Positions 36,422 through 48,515 are shown, counted from the stretch's first letter. The stretch: 64,000 nucleotides of DNA from Microcebus murinus (GCF_040939455.1 NC_134120.1:57551001-57615000); one strand, 5' to 3'. A program made the numbers and translations. The notes: generated by a model not told the origin, from the letters alone.

Positions 36422-37690
36422 AAATGACACTTCTCTATACAAGTATTTGAAAGATGCTCAGTATTATTAGTCATTAGGGAAAAACAAATTAAAACCACAA
36501 TTGAGATACCACTACATATGTATTACAATGACTAAAAGTTAAACAATGGACAATATTGATTGCTGTTGAGAATGCTCATTAATAGGAATTCATTGCTGGT
36601 GGGAATGTAAAAGTTCAATCATTTTGGAAAACAATTTGGTAGTTTCTTATAACATTAAATGTATACAATTCTCTATCTCAATCCTTGGTAGTCACACAAA
36701 TGAATCGAAAACATATGTTCAAGCAAAACCTTGTACTTGAAATAATCACCACTAACTGGAATTAATTCAGATGTCCTTCACCAGGTGAATGAATATACTG
36801 TGTTACATGTATACAGTGGAATCATCCTTAGCAATTAATAGAAAAAGCATTGATTCATACAACAGCATGGATAAATTTTAAACACGTTTTGTTAAGTGAA
36901 TGTAGGCAGAGCCAAAATGCTACATATTATATGATTCCATTTATATGACATTCCATAAAAGGCAAAATTATAAGGACTGAAAATAGATAAGTGGTGGCCA
37001 GTGAGGAAGAGTTGAGTACAAAAGGATCCCACAAGGGAAATTTTAGAATTGTGAAACTGTTTATATCGTTCTACACTTTGTGTGGGTAAGTGCATGATTC
37101 TATGTGTTTGTGAAGCCCATAGAACAGTGCAGTATAATGGATTTTATGTATGCAAACTTTGCTGACTATGGACGACAGGGAGATTCAGGGTGAACTGCAG
37201 ACTGTGACAAATGAATCTATCTGCATCACAAATATAAGACTTGACCTCACTGAAGTGTAGGAAAAAAGTGGACATTAATACCCTTAGAAAAGTGTTTTGA
37301 CTGGATACCATAAGGCTAAAAACAAAATTACCTATACACAAACACTGTATGCTATTGTAACTGTTTTGCACATGGGTACGAGCTAACAATTCTGAAAACA
37401 CTTTATATATGTACTAGAACTGAACAAATAAATATATTTTGATTATGGAAAAAGTAAACAAAGCAGCAGATATGTAGAAGAAACGAGTCCAGAGATCTAG
37501 CATACAACATGAGGACTACAGTGAATAATATTACTTAGTTTTATATTTGAGACTTTTGCAACAGGGTAGATTTTAGGTGCTTCTGCCACATAAAACATGA
37601 GTGACTTTGTGAGACGATGGAGATGTTAATTGCTTGACTACAGTAACCATTTCACTATGTATATGTATGCACAATACAATTTCTGCAAAT
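36422..37690 (+). mobile_element. Old L1M, ORF2 3' end and 3' UTR
   Basis: To about 36900 it follows the L1 ORF2 C-terminus ('GGGAATGTAAAAGTTC', 'ATGTCCTTCACCAGGTGAATG'). From there it is L1M-type 3' UTR sequence. The block 37480-37690 ('TTTTGCAACAGGGTAGATTTTAGG') may be a second L1 end. Confidence 0.65.
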
Positions 37691-37825
37691 AACCAGGTTC
37701 TCCGAGCACAGTTTATTTCAGAATAAATGACATCACAACATCATGTCATGCTATAATACTAGGCCATGTTGATGTTGTCAACAAATCCACTGAACAGGAT
37801 TTTCTTTTAAAAAAAGAATGGGGAC

Positions 37826-38360
37826 TTTATTCCACCCAGCAGCTTGCAAACCGCGGGACGCAGCCGCGGGCGGGCGCAGAAAGCGGGCGCCGAGGCAGAG
37901 GGCGTCTTCCCGGGCAGGCTCCCGCGGCCCCCGCTTGGCGCCCCCGCAGCGCGGCGGGCTCTGCCTTGAATTCAGGCCACTCAGCCACTCAGGGTTCATG
38001 GGGACGGCCCGGTCCGCGTTCGCGCCGTATTTTCAAGTCTCCCGGACACGGCCGTCGGGGGCTGGCCAGCTCGCCCGGCAGCCGGCGGGCGCCCCCACAC
38101 AGGGACACCGGGCGCCGAGCTCGGGACCCGCCGCCGGCTCCTCCTTTCCTGGGATCCCGGCCGCCCGGTCGCCTCTTCGGCTCTCCGAGGCGACGCAGCT
38201 GAGGTTTCCCGGCCAAGCTCCTGCTGCGTCTGCCCAGCACGGGCCGCCCGGACCGCGCCGCCCGCCCAGGGCGTCCCCAGCCTGCCAGGCAGGGCGCCGG
38301 CGAGACTGCTGTGCCCGCGGCGGGCGGAGGCAGCTCGAGCGAGCGGAGGGCACCGGGCAC
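37826..38360. promoter_or_regulatory. CpG-rich island next to a G-rich minisatellite
   Basis: High CpG content from about 37850. No recognisable exon. Frames stay open on both strands because of GC-rich composition. It could be a promoter of an unannotated transcript, or simply CpG-rich sequence linked to the tandem repeat that follows. Confidence 0.5.
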
Positions 38361-39200
38361 CGGCTGGGTTGGGGCCGGGGCGGGGGCCGGGTGGGGCAGG
38401 GGCCAGGTGGGGGCGGGGCTGGGGCCGGGCGCGGGCGGGGCGGGGCGGGGCCGGGCGGGGGCCTGGGTGGGGCGGGGCGGGGGCGGGGCGGGGGCGGGGG
38501 CCTGGGTGGGGCGGGGCGGGGGCGGGGCGGGGGCCTGGGTGGGGTGGGGCGGGGGCGGGGGGCGGGGCGGGGCCGGGTGGGGCCGGGGCGGGGGCCGGGC
38601 GGGGGCGGGGGCCGGGCGGGGGCGGGGCGGGGGCCTGGGTGGGGCCGGGGCGGGGGCCGGGCGGGGGCGGGGGCCGGGCGGGGGCGGGGGCCGGGTGGGG
38701 CCGGGTGGGGGCGGGTGGGGGCGGGTGGGGGCGGGGCTGGGGCCAGATGGGGCCGGGTCGGGGTGGGGGCAGGGGCAGGGGCCAGGTGGGGGCGGGGCTG
38801 GGGCGGGGCGCGGGCGGGGCAGGGGCCGGGTGGGGGCAGGGCGGGGCCGGGCGGGGGCGGGGCGGGGGCCTGGGTGGGGCGGGGCGGAGGCGGGGCAGGG
38901 GCCGGGTGGGGGCGGGGCGGGGGCCGGGTTGGGCCGGGGGCGGGGGCGGGGCGGGGGCCGGGCGGGGGCCGGGTTGGGCCGGGGGGGGGGGGCGGGGGCC
39001 GGGGGCAGGGGCGGGGCGGGGGCCGGGGGCGGGGGCCGGGCGGGGGCCGGGTTGGGCCGGGGGCAGGGGCGGGGCGGGGGCCGGGGGCGGGGGCCGGGCG
39101 GGGGCCGGGTTGGGCCGGGTTGGGCCGGGGGCAGGGGCGGGGCGGGGGCCGGGCGGGGGCCGGGTTGGGGCGGGGTGGAGGCCGGGTTGGGCCGGGCCCT
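38360..39200 (+). repeat. G-rich minisatellite, ~840 bp
   Basis: Irregular tandem array of GGGGC-type words: GGGGCGGGGCC, GGGGGCCGGGC, GGGGCCTGGGTGGGGC and variants with occasional A or T. Larger units are visible, e.g. 'CCGGGTTGGGCCGGGGGC' recurs near 38930, 38965, 39050 and 39105. Almost every window of 25 bases holds four or more runs of at least three G, so quadruplex formation on the plus strand is likely. Stop codons are nearly absent, which explains several 370-590-codon frames across it; these are not genes. Confidence 0.92.
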
Positions 39201-40075
39201 GCAAGCGCTGTTTCTGCGCACGCAGCAGCAGCTGCCGGCCTGCGGGATCCCTGCAGTTCTCCTTGGGTCAGGGGATGGGAAGCCCCGGTGGGGAAGGTTG
39301 GCCAGGGCGTTCTGTCCTGTTCTGCCACGTTGTAGGAGCGGGCGACATGGCTTTCTCTCGTGCGAACCCTCAGATGCAGCTCGGGCCCCCAGAAAGATAT
39401 TCCGGGAGGGTAACGTGGGAACTAGCGGGCCCTCCTCTCCTGCTGGCGCCCTTGTCAGCGAGCTCGATAAATCTGTGACATGCATTCACTCTATATTTGT
39501 AGAAAGACGTGTTTTCATCTTTTTGCAAATAAGTTTGCAAATGGGGGACAATTGTGGAGGTCCCGCCAAGAGGCCTGGCCGCCTCCCCGCGTGGAGCCAG
39601 GAGCGGCACCTGCCACGCGCTGCGGCCGCAGGCACGGAGCCCGCACGCCAGGCCGTCCGAACCGCACAAGGCCTTTCCCTTGGCAGGCTCCCGCGTCGCC
39701 TGGTCCCCACGCGGCTTCTGGGCTGGCCTCGGGTGTGGGCCGGCTCTGCGGCTGGCTCCGTTTGGCCCGAACCAGGACGTGGTGCGCAGGGCGGCAGCGG
39801 GCAGGTTCTCCGGCCCGCCACGGGCCGCTGTCTCAGCCGAGGCGAGGACGCAGTCCGGCCGGTCCTCTTTGCTGCTGTTGTCTGTGGGCTCAGCGCCATC
39901 AGAAGAGTGCTGGCCACTCTGGAAAAGGGAACCGGTTTCCATAAGATCCGAATCAGTGGGCTGTTTCTGTGCGGCTTTGCCTGGTGGCTGAGGGTGCGGG
40001 GCGGAAGCTGCGGGCCGCGCGGGTCTGTCCCCAACCGAGAAGCTAAATGCTTTCTTGCATCAAGACGGTATTAAT
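39201..40075. promoter_or_regulatory. CpG-rich unique sequence downstream of the minisatellite
   Basis: Rich in CpG to about 40020 and then drops to AT-rich sequence. It includes a minus-strand open frame described in the findings. No known gene recognised. The frame from about 40065 to 39370 on the minus strand has no stops and varied composition at its start, but no domain I know. Confidence 0.45.
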
Positions 40076-40287
40076 AAATTGTTACAAATTGGTTATTGCA
40101 ATAAAGGAACCTTTTTCTGAATGGTTTATGGAAGCTGAGTGCTTACATAAATTTAGTATCCTCAGCATCCTCGGAAAATGTAGAAACTGAACTTCTAATA
40201 TTTTTAATCTTTTAGGCTTTTAAAAGAATATGTTTTACCAAAACTACTACTTTTTATAGCATGTTTTTCTTTCTCTTTCTCTCTTTT

Positions 40288-40566
40288 TAAAAATAGAGAC
40301 AGAGTTTTGCTCTGTCATCCAGGCTGGAGTACACTGGTGCAATCATAGCTCGCTGCAACCTCCACCTCCTGGCATTAAATGATCCTCCCACCTCAGCCTC
40401 CGGAGGCATACACTACCACACCTGGCTAATTTTTTTATTTTTCGTGGAGATGGAGTCTTGCTATGTTGCTCAGGCTGGTCTCAAACTCTTGGTTTCAAGT
40501 GATCCTGCCGCCACCTGGGCCTCACATAGTGCTGAGATCACAGGTGTGAACCACCACACCTGGCCT
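40288..40566 (-). mobile_element. Alu (AluJ-like)
   Basis: Minus-strand dimeric Alu: 'GAGACAGAGTTTTGCTCTGTCATCC...' to 'GTGAACCACCACACCTGGCC', with the linker complement at 40425-40450. A pyrimidine-rich stretch (40265-40290) precedes it. Somewhat diverged, with small deletions. Confidence 0.9.
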
Positions 40567-41100
40567 GTCTGTGAAAGGGAAGTTAATGACTGTGGTTAAG
40601 ATTTTAATTAACATTAGTGGCAAAGAAATGATAGTGCATTCACTTTTGTTTATCAAGAAACAAAATATTCATTTTGTCTAAAGTAAAGTGTATGTTTGCT
40701 CCAGAATGGGAAAGAGGGTAGTGAGCCTCACAACTTGAGTGAAACTAGAGAGTTATGAAAGGTTTAAAGAAAGTAAACCTGATTGTTCTTGATTCCACAT
40801 GTCTGCAAATAATAAATCTGAAAAGAAGCATTGAGATGTGGCAAACTTTGTTCATACTTGATGGGTTTGTTCATAAGAAAAAATAAAAGCACATGAATCT
40901 TTCACTTCCAAATATATTAACGCAAGACTAGAATTTGGTCTTCTCTCTGTTACCACAACAAAAGTGGTCTTGGAGTATTTAGTCTGCAATTCAAAAGGTG
41001 AAAATAAATTACTATAGCAATAATCCATCAACGTGGAAACTAACAACAATGTTGAATAAAAAGTTTAAATGTCAGTGTCATTCCTTTTAGAAGTTCAAAG
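40567..41100. other. Unassigned sequence
   Basis: No gene or repeat recognised; ordinary AT-rich sequence. Confidence 0.5.
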
Positions 41101-41118
41101 CTACTGAAAAGTGCATAA

Positions 41119-41168
41119 CGTGTGTGTGTTATTGTGAATGTGTATGTGTGTGTGCATGTGTGTGTTTG
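41119..41168. repeat. Imperfect (TG)n microsatellite
   Basis: About 50 bp of TG repeats broken by TATTGTGAATG and CA changes. Confidence 0.9.
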
Positions 41169-42540
41169 GAAACCAGGGTTTAAAACAACAGAAAGGCAAA
41201 AGCGTGACTAGTCTGGACTCAGGCGACCATCCTTGTGGGGGAAGAGGGTTCCCAGCTTTGGAGACAGAGGCTCAGGTTTCCACATTGGAGGGGTTGCCCC
41301 CACAGGTGCCAGGTGGGCACAAGGCACAGTGGACAGGCCTGAGGAGGCTGCTGCCTCTGTTCTGGGTTGGGCCAGGGCCACTGCTGGCCAGAAGTCTCGA
41401 GGAAGTCAGGGAGTGAGCTGGTATCTCTTCATCTGCCCTCACTGCTGGACCATGATGAACTGCAGAGAGTGAGAGCCACAGCCGCCTTCAGGCTGTCCCA
41501 CTGGCGACTTCCCTTCCAGCTCCTTCTAGCCCAGCACTGTGCCAGGAGGGGTCTCTGGGAAACGTGGTTCCAGCTAAGCCAGGTGGACACTGTGAAAAAC
41601 CAGGAGAGAGTTTGTGTCCTCAACAGAAAGAAGAGTCCCCAAGCCTTGTGGAAAGGACTCCACCAAGTAGGCTGATCCACGGATACTTGAGGACCAGCCA
41701 CAAAGACAGGGTTTCGAGTTGACCTGGCTTAGACTATCAGATGGTGCCAGAGGACTGAGGATTTCTGGGACTCTCGTAGTCTAGAAGCAGATAATTTCAG
41801 GTACAAGATCCTTTGGAGTAAGAATTAAGACTGAATGGATGAATGAGGGAAATCTAATTTTTGTTGGTATTATTTAATGTTTTCTTTTGTCATCATCAGT
41901 ATCTGATAAAGTCCCTCCTCCTTCCTCTTAATATATCTCTCACCTTCAGTTTAGGAGAGGATGCTTTTGCAAGCTGAAATGAAAAATTATTTAATATCCT
42001 ACTCACTTCTTGGGGTTCATAAATATTTTTATTGATTTCTTTGCTTTAATTGGCATTATTTGCATAGATTCAATAAGAATCTGTCCTTTTTAATCAGGAT
42101 ATAATTGCATAAATTGATTGTGCCATCCAGTTGTTGGAATTTTCTATAGTGTTAATTTGAGAATAAACTGTATTTGGTCAGAGTAATAAACACATCATCG
42201 AAGAGCAAAGGTTGTACTTCAGATTTGGTATTCATACCTCTAAGGCCCTCCCTGCACGCAGAGCTGGGAGGACACATGGGGAGCTGGGGATTGGGAATGG
42301 TTAGCCCTGGAGAGGGAGGAGCAGGGAAGGGTGACAGAAGTCTTCGAGGAGGTAGGGCAGGAGGAACCCTTTCTGGTGTTCTGTGTCATTAAATCAGGGC
42401 CACAGCCCAAGGTGGCTCCTTTCCAGGCACATCTGGGTGACCTTGTTTTCTGTTCCTTTGACTCTGGCCCTCTCCCCTGACCCTCTGTGTGCAGCCATCC
42501 GTGCCTGGATGCCCACAGCACCAACCTCTCCAGGGAGCAA
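41169..42540. other. Unassigned intergenic sequence
   Basis: No gene seen. Overlapping frames of 70-100 codons near 41230-41700 on both strands have no recognisable domain. The AT-rich part 41800-42180 may hold old repeats I cannot name. Confidence 0.5.
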
Positions 42541-43010
42541 ATTGAATCACACCACTCAGCCCATGAAAATCCTTTCTCAGTTCCCACAGGTATTGAAGCC
42601 CCACTTGTTAGCTGGCATATAAGGCCTGTGGGATGTGGCCTGCCATGACCTTTCTGCCTTTTTTCTCTCCTGCTGTGTGTGCATCTTGTACTCTGATGCT
42701 TCCATCCCCCAAATGCACTGATATTTCCCACACTTCCAGGCCTGAGGTCCTGCAGCACCCATGTCCTGCCCGTGGGGTGCCCCTTCATTTGCAAAGACAT
42801 CCCTTCCTCGCACTCCCTGACCAGGCGCTGCCTGCCTGCAGGGGCTCTCTGGCCCCCTTGTGGAACTTTTACCATGTTCCACCTTATAACCACCCATGTG
42901 TGGTCCAGTTTCCCCCAAAAAACTCTACATTGTCTTTGCATTTTTGGCATCTAGCAAAGAGCCTGATGTATGGAAAATGCTCAGGACTGTGCTGAGTAAA
43001 CAAACATATA
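42540..43010 (+). mobile_element. L2 LINE 3' region (tentative)
   Basis: 'TCTTTGCATTTTTGGCATCTAGCAAAGAGCCTGATGTATGG' near 42935-42975 (locator) followed by '...AGGACTGTGCTGAGTAAA' resembles the L2 3' end. The upstream clinical-type text ('GGGATGTGGCCTGCCATGACC') fits L2 ORF2. Strongly diverged. Confidence 0.5.
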
Positions 43011-44170
43011 AAATGCAGTCTGAGTCTCTCATGTTACAGAGGAGAGAAGGAGTTGTAAAGGTGTCGCGAGCCTAGACTGCAGTCCTCCAGTTAGAGGAAA
43101 GCTGGGATGAAATCCCAAATCTCTCAAGGCCACTCCCATCTGTCTTCTAGTAACACCTGCATTCTTGGTGGCCGTAGGGACCGAGATGACATAGGTTCCG
43201 GGCAAGTGCCCTGGGCTCTGGGTGTGGGAGAACGCTGGCCACGATGCCAGGCAAAGCCTGACCTGGGGTGGGGGTGCGCCCAGGCCCTGCCCTTGGGCCC
43301 TCCCCTCTGCCTCCCCTCCTGAGATATGGTGACCTAAGCAGAGCCTGTCGAACACGGCAGGGCACCAACAGTGCCCACTATCTGGAAGGTAGGGGGAAGG
43401 GGAGGAGAAGAGGGAAATGATGGTGACTATTATCCCAAACCAAAAATGCTGGCCTTCCAAAAGTGGGTCTTTAACTACTGAGAATCTTAGGCCAAAGGCA
43501 GGAACCTTGTGTGAGGTTCAGCTCCCCCTTTCAAAGCCAGGATTCCAACTCTCCAGTTGGACAGACAGACCTAAGCACACTGCCAGGGTGACGGAGGCTG
43601 CCTGGAGAAGAGAGAACCGGCCCGAGGCCAGGCTGCCTTCACCTGGCTGCACACCTTCTGCAGACGGCCCCAAGGAGCTCCTCGGAAAAGCTGCATTTCC
43701 AACATCTACTCTTGGGACCTTTCTATGGCTTGGTTTGTTTTAGCCAGTGGGCAGCTCACTCTCTGCAGTTGCCTAGGAACCATATGCCAAAGGTGACGTT
43801 CTAATTCCAGGGCCACAGCTTGGCACTGGTACCTGGCACCACAGACGGCCTCACTGTGGATGACAGGACTGAAGGGACGGCACCTCCCAAGAAACAGAAC
43901 CCACACGGACGTGAAATTTAAACCCCTCTTCTTGACAGGATAAACCATGTTCTCAATGATGGCTAAAAGAAGCAGTGACACCCTGGTGGCATATGTTAAG
44001 CTCAGGTCACCTGGAGTCCGATCACTGCTCTCACCTGCTGCTAACTAGCTCTGGCACCTGCGTTCTCCTGGGAGGTGATTTTGTACACAGACCAAAGAAA
44101 GAGCCAGTTTCAGGAGGGTGGGCCCCCCACCAAGGGGAGTGCAAAGAAGCCTGGAATGAGAGTGTGAGCC
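43011..44170. other. Unassigned intergenic sequence
   Basis: No gene or repeat confidently seen. A 143-codon minus-strand frame (43029-43460) and a 108-codon plus frame (43417-43743) have no known domain. Confidence 0.5.
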
Positions 44171-44174
44171 ATGG

Positions 44175-44310
44175 GTTCTAGTCCTGGACACGCCTCCTCA
44201 CACTGTGCGGTTGGAACAGGTCACTAATCAGGCCTCAGTTTCCTTACCTGGGAAATGGAGGTGATGATACTTGCTCTACCCACTTTACAAGAGTATTCAA
44301 ATCCAATTAC
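44175..44310 (+). mobile_element. MIR SINE fragment
   Basis: 'GGTCACTAATCAGGCCTCAGTTTCC' and 'TGGGAAATGGAGGTGATGATAC' match the MIR core and following region. Truncated. Confidence 0.65.
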
Positions 44311-44559
44311 ATTTCCTTAGCCAATACTACAAACAACATTCACTTGTTCACATACTTGTTACCTGTTAAGTAGCCCTAATACTTTTTTCTCTAAAAGGAT
44401 TTTAGTCCTTTAACCATTGACAAAGGCAGCACTAGATTATCCTTGACAAAATAAAATCACTTCCTGCTCGAAAACATTCTCCACTTCATACCACTGAACT
44501 AGACACCTAAAAGTCGTTAAGTGGTAAATTTTATGATGTGTATGTTTTACCTCCATATA

Positions 44560-44832
44560 CATGCATCACTCCCTGCTCCCCCATCCCAGCCAGGAATGTT
44601 CCTCTCACTCCTACACACCTGCTGGCTGCCTCCTCTGGCTTGGGCCAGGCCAGAGGTGCCTCCTTTCCTCCTCCTGTCATCAAGACACCTGTCACCCAGC
44701 AGCTGTCACAACTAGGGACAGTTCCCAGAAAGATTGCCGTTGCCAGAATGCAGAGATTGAGACCTCTAGCACATTTTGCTCAACACTTTACGTAGGGGAG
44801 ACACTCAATAGATGTTTGTTAATTGAATGATT
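44560..44832 (+). mobile_element. L2 LINE 3' end (tentative)
   Basis: Ends 'ACACTCAATAGATGTTTGTTAATTGAATGA', close to the usual L2 terminus. Upstream C-rich text is compatible with L2 ORF2 end. Low identity. Confidence 0.5.
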
Positions 44833-46507
44833 TCTGTGTTCACAGTGAAGGAAGGGAGGTGAGGCCCAGGCCTACCATGGATATGACTTCTTGGTAGGTG
44901 CCAGAATTGTCCTCTAGTTCCACACAATGTGGATTTTGCTCATTGCATCTCTATGATGTTTGTATTTGCTTTCTATTGCTGTCATTAAAAGCCACCACAA
45001 GGAAGTGGCATCAGCAACATGGTGGAATAGGAAGCCCCAGAAGTCATTCTGTCCCAGAGGCAACAACTTAACAACAACACTGGTCCAAAAAGCTCTTATG
45101 AGAACTCCAGAAACCACTTAAGAAGTTGTAGTACCCCAAGCAAGTGCAAATTCAAGAACAGCCACATTGAAACAGGTAAGAAAAGCCATTTCATTTCAAC
45201 CTCAAAAGCCAGTCCGCAAAGCAGCACAGTCAGCAGAAAGCACCTAGTTCATAGCCTCTCCTTTGGGAGGTAAAGAGAGAACATGTGCCCAAACTTCCAA
45301 CTTTTCAGGGGTGCCTGAAGCACTTGTTTCTGTCTTGCTTGAATAAGATCACTGGTGGAACTGGTGTACTTTGGATGCCTGGGGTCCACAGAGTGTAAAA
45401 GAACTCAATGGCTTGTTGCAGGACCAGAGAACCTACAGTACTGTAGACAGACACCAGAGGGAGCAAGAGATTACAAACTCCAGAAAAAGAAACCAGCAAA
45501 CGCCTCTAATCTGGAAATTATACACACAAGCCCAGAAATGATGCATCTCCAGAAAACATTTGAGAGGCCCCCAGAATCTCTAACCAAGCTAATTGGTGAA
45601 GGTATCCCCATTATGAAGCCACCCCTTAAAGACTGAGAGAGGTCTTTCAAATGAGTGGTTTTTCAAGTGCACAAATAAGACACATGAAGAAACAGGATAA
45701 CATGTCCAAATCAAAGGAACAAAATAAACCTCCACAAACTGACCCTAAAGAAATGGAGAGTTATAAATTACCTTACAAGAAATTAAAAATATTTGTCTTA
45801 AAGACACTCAATGTGTTCCACGAGAACACAGATTAACAACTAAATTAAATTGGGAAAATAATGCATGAACAACAACATGAGATTATCAACAAAGTTTTTT
45901 AAGTCAAAAACTCTCGCAAGAGTTAAGAAAGGACATTATATAATGATAAAAAGGTCAATTCAACAAGAAGATATGACAAATATAAATATATATAGCATCC
46001 AAATATATGAAGCAAGTGTTAACAGAATTGAAAGGAGAAATAGTCACAGTAATAGTAGGAGATTTCAATACCACACTTTCAATAATGGATAGATCAACCA
46101 GACAGAAGATCAGAAAGAAAACAAAGGACCCGAACAACACTATACACCAATTGAACCTAACATACACACACAGAACACTCGATCCCATAACAGCAGAACA
46201 CACATTCTTCTCAGGGCATGCAGAACGTTCTCCAGGAGAAATCACGTTAGCCCACAAAACCAGTGTTAACAAATTTAAAAAGGTTGAATTTATATAAAAT
46301 ATCTTTCAAACCACTATGGAATAAAACTAGAAACCAGTGGCAGTAGGAAAGCTAGAAAATTCACAAAATACATGGAAATTAAATAACACAGTGTTGAACA
46401 GACAATGGGTCAAGGAAGAAACATAAGGGAAATTGCATAATATCTTGACAAAGATGAAAATGAAAAGAAAACATACTAAAACTTATAGGAGGCAGAAAAA
46501 GCAGTAC

Positions 46508-47156
46508 TGCCGTGGCCCCTTTACAGGACGGGGGATGAACACAGAACATAAAAGAACGACACAGACACACAAGGACAGTGTATGACTCAAGTGCCCAATG
46601 CACTGGTCATTTTATTTTTATACCCTCCAGACCCAAGGTTAGTTCCTTGTACGTGAACATCTGAGCATAGCAGGGATAACCGTCAATTCTGGAGTTGTTT
46701 CACAAGGGAACAATTTCCCATGATCTCAGACCTCAAAATGGTTACTTAAAGCTCCAGACATAGCTCAAAATCCAAGGCCAAGATAAGCAACGCAGCCATC
46801 AGAAGAATATCTTGTTCTCTCCCAGCTTGCAGCTGGCCCTCGCAATTGTGCCTGTCTTAGGTCATTCCTCCCTTGAGGAATCTTACCCGTCATTGACTAC
46901 CAACCATCTCACAGGGCCAGACCTTAGGAATGTTCTTCTTATCTTTATGGCCTCCAGACTCCCACCACAGGGGCCCACCGTGTGGGAGCTGGGCAGCTCT
47001 TGCTTACGTGCAGAAAGTCAGGCCTCTTGTTATGTCCCAAATCAGCAGCCATATCTGAAGAGAATACTGGCTACCGCTGCATCATGCGGTACATCTACAT
47101 CACAGGCTATAACAAATGATTAGTATAAGGCATAACGCCTGAATCAGCCCCCAACA
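46508..47156 (-). mobile_element. Solo LTR of a class II (beta-type) ERV, 649 bp, 6-bp target duplication
   Basis: Exact ends on the minus strand: TGTTGGGGGCTG ... GGCCACGGCA. Direct 6-bp duplication CAGTAC on both sides (46502-46507 and 47157-47162). The L1 text is collinear across the insertion once one copy is removed. On the minus strand a TATA box (GTATAAAAATAAAATG) lies near 46625-46608. Six-base duplications fit ERVK-type (class II) elements. No internal viral genes remain. Confidence 0.9.
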
Positions 47157-47208
47157 CAGTACCAAGAGGAAAGTTTATAGTACTGAATGCCTAAATTAAG
47201 AAAGAAGA

Positions 47209-47580
47209 GGCCGGGTGAGGTGGCTCACACCTGTAATCCTAGCACTCTGGGAGGTCAAGGCAGGAGGATTGCTTAAGCTCAGGAGTTCAAGACCAGCCTG
47301 AGCAAGAGCGAGACCCCATCTATACTAAAAAAAAAAAAAAAAAAAAAAAAAATAGAAAGAAATTAATTGGCCAAATAAAAATATATAGCTAAAACATTAG
47401 CCAGGCATGGTGGCGCATGCCTGTAATATCAGCTACTCAGGAGGCTGAGGCATAAGGATTGCTTGAGCCCAGGAGATTGAGGTTGCTATGAGCTAGGCTG
47501 ATGCCACGGCGCTCACTCTAGCCTGGGCAGCAGAGTGAGACTCTGTCTCAAAAAAAAAAAAAAAAAAAAAAAAGAAAGAA
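47209..47580 (+). mobile_element. Lemur-type Alu with expanded internal A-run
   Basis: Starts GGCCGGGTGAGGTGGCTCAC. The linker has the lemur text 'ATAGAAAGAAATTAATTGGCC' but is preceded by 26 A (47327-47352), far longer than the three A in the related copies. Tail A-run at about 47551-47573 followed by GAAA repeats. Duplication AAGAAAGAAG at 47199-47208 and again in the tail region. Confidence 0.9.
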
Positions 47581-48140
47581 AGAAAGAAGAAAGACCTCAA
47601 AATAACAACCTAAAAAGTAGAAAAAGAAAAACAAACTAAACCCAAAGTTATCAGGAGGAAGAAAATAATAAGTATCAGAGCAGAAGTAAATGAAATAGAA
47701 AATAGAAAAACGGTACAAAAAGAAAAGCTAAAAGTCCATCAGTTGATGAATAGATAAACAAAATATGGTATATACATACAATCGAATATTATTCAGCTTT
47801 AAAAAAGGAAATCCTCTCATCTGCTACAACATGGATGAAACTTGAGGACATTATACTAAATAAAACAAGCCAATCACCAAAAAAGACACATATTACATGA
47901 TTCCTTTAAATGAGATATATAAAATAGTCAAACTCTTAAAAACAGCAAAGTCATAATTGCCCAGGGCTGGTGAGAGGGGAAAGGAGGGTTTTTCCTCAAT
48001 GGGTATACAGTTTCAGTTTCGCAAGATTAAAAAGTTCTAGAAATGTGATGGACAACAAGGTACTTATGGTTAACACTACTGAAGTATATACACCTAAAAA
48101 TGGTTACCAGGGTAAATTTTATGTTATGTGTTTTCACCAC

Positions 48141-48195
48141 AAAAAGGAAGAAGAAGAAGAAAAGGAGGAGAAGAAGGAGGAGGAGGAGAAGTAGT
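48141..48195. repeat. (GAA)n/(GGA)n microsatellite
   Basis: Purine-only simple repeat growing from the L1 tail. Confidence 0.9.
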
Positions 48196-48306
48196 AGCTG
48201 TTGAAGTTCTATGATGACAAAGACTGTTTGTTACCTTGTCTCCAGGGAATAACACAGTGCTGGCACATAGTAGGTGCTCAATAAATGTTAACTGAATGAA
48301 TGAATT
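48196..48306 (+). mobile_element. L2 LINE 3' end
   Basis: 'CAGTGCTGGCACATAGTAGGTGCTCAATAAATG' region (48257-48289, locator) and '(TGAA)n' terminus is the typical L2 3' end. Confidence 0.8.
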
Positions 48307-48435
48307 CATGACTGTAAAGCCTATCTGAAGTAGTAATAACCACCCTATATTGAAGACTTGGAATTATCTCATTCAGGTTGCTCTTTTAGTGGAAAAGGTA
48401 AGCTAGAAATGATTAATGTGAGACATGTTTAATAA

Positions 48436-48515
<80 letters not shown>

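Larger units (their letters stand above)
44990..48140 (+). mobile_element. Old L1 (L1MA/PB-like) with internal deletions and two insertions
   Basis: 5' UTR to about 45640 ('ATCAGCAACATGGTGGAATAGG' near its start), some ORF1 start, then endonuclease sequence at about 45920-46500 ('GTAGGAGATTTCAATACC', 'ACACATTCTTCTCAGGGC'). It is interrupted by an LTR at 46508 and by an Alu at 47209, and continues at 47590-48140 with the ORF2 end and 3' UTR. RT is missing. Many stops. Confidence 0.82.

Noticed and set aside
37989..39485. Proline-rich 498-codon minus-strand frame as a possible mucin or collagen-like gene
   Set aside because: Complement of the G-rich array; no signal peptide, no regular residue repeat and no splice context.
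38311..40074. Plus-strand frame of 587 codons and overlapping frames of 370-505 codons on both strands
   Set aside because: They run through the G-rich minisatellite, which has almost no stop codons in any frame. Composition is nearly all Gly, Ala, Arg and Pro, with no domain.
43029..43460. 143-codon minus-strand frame as a host exon
   Set aside because: No recognisable domain, no clear splice sites, and an overlapping frame of similar length on the other strand.
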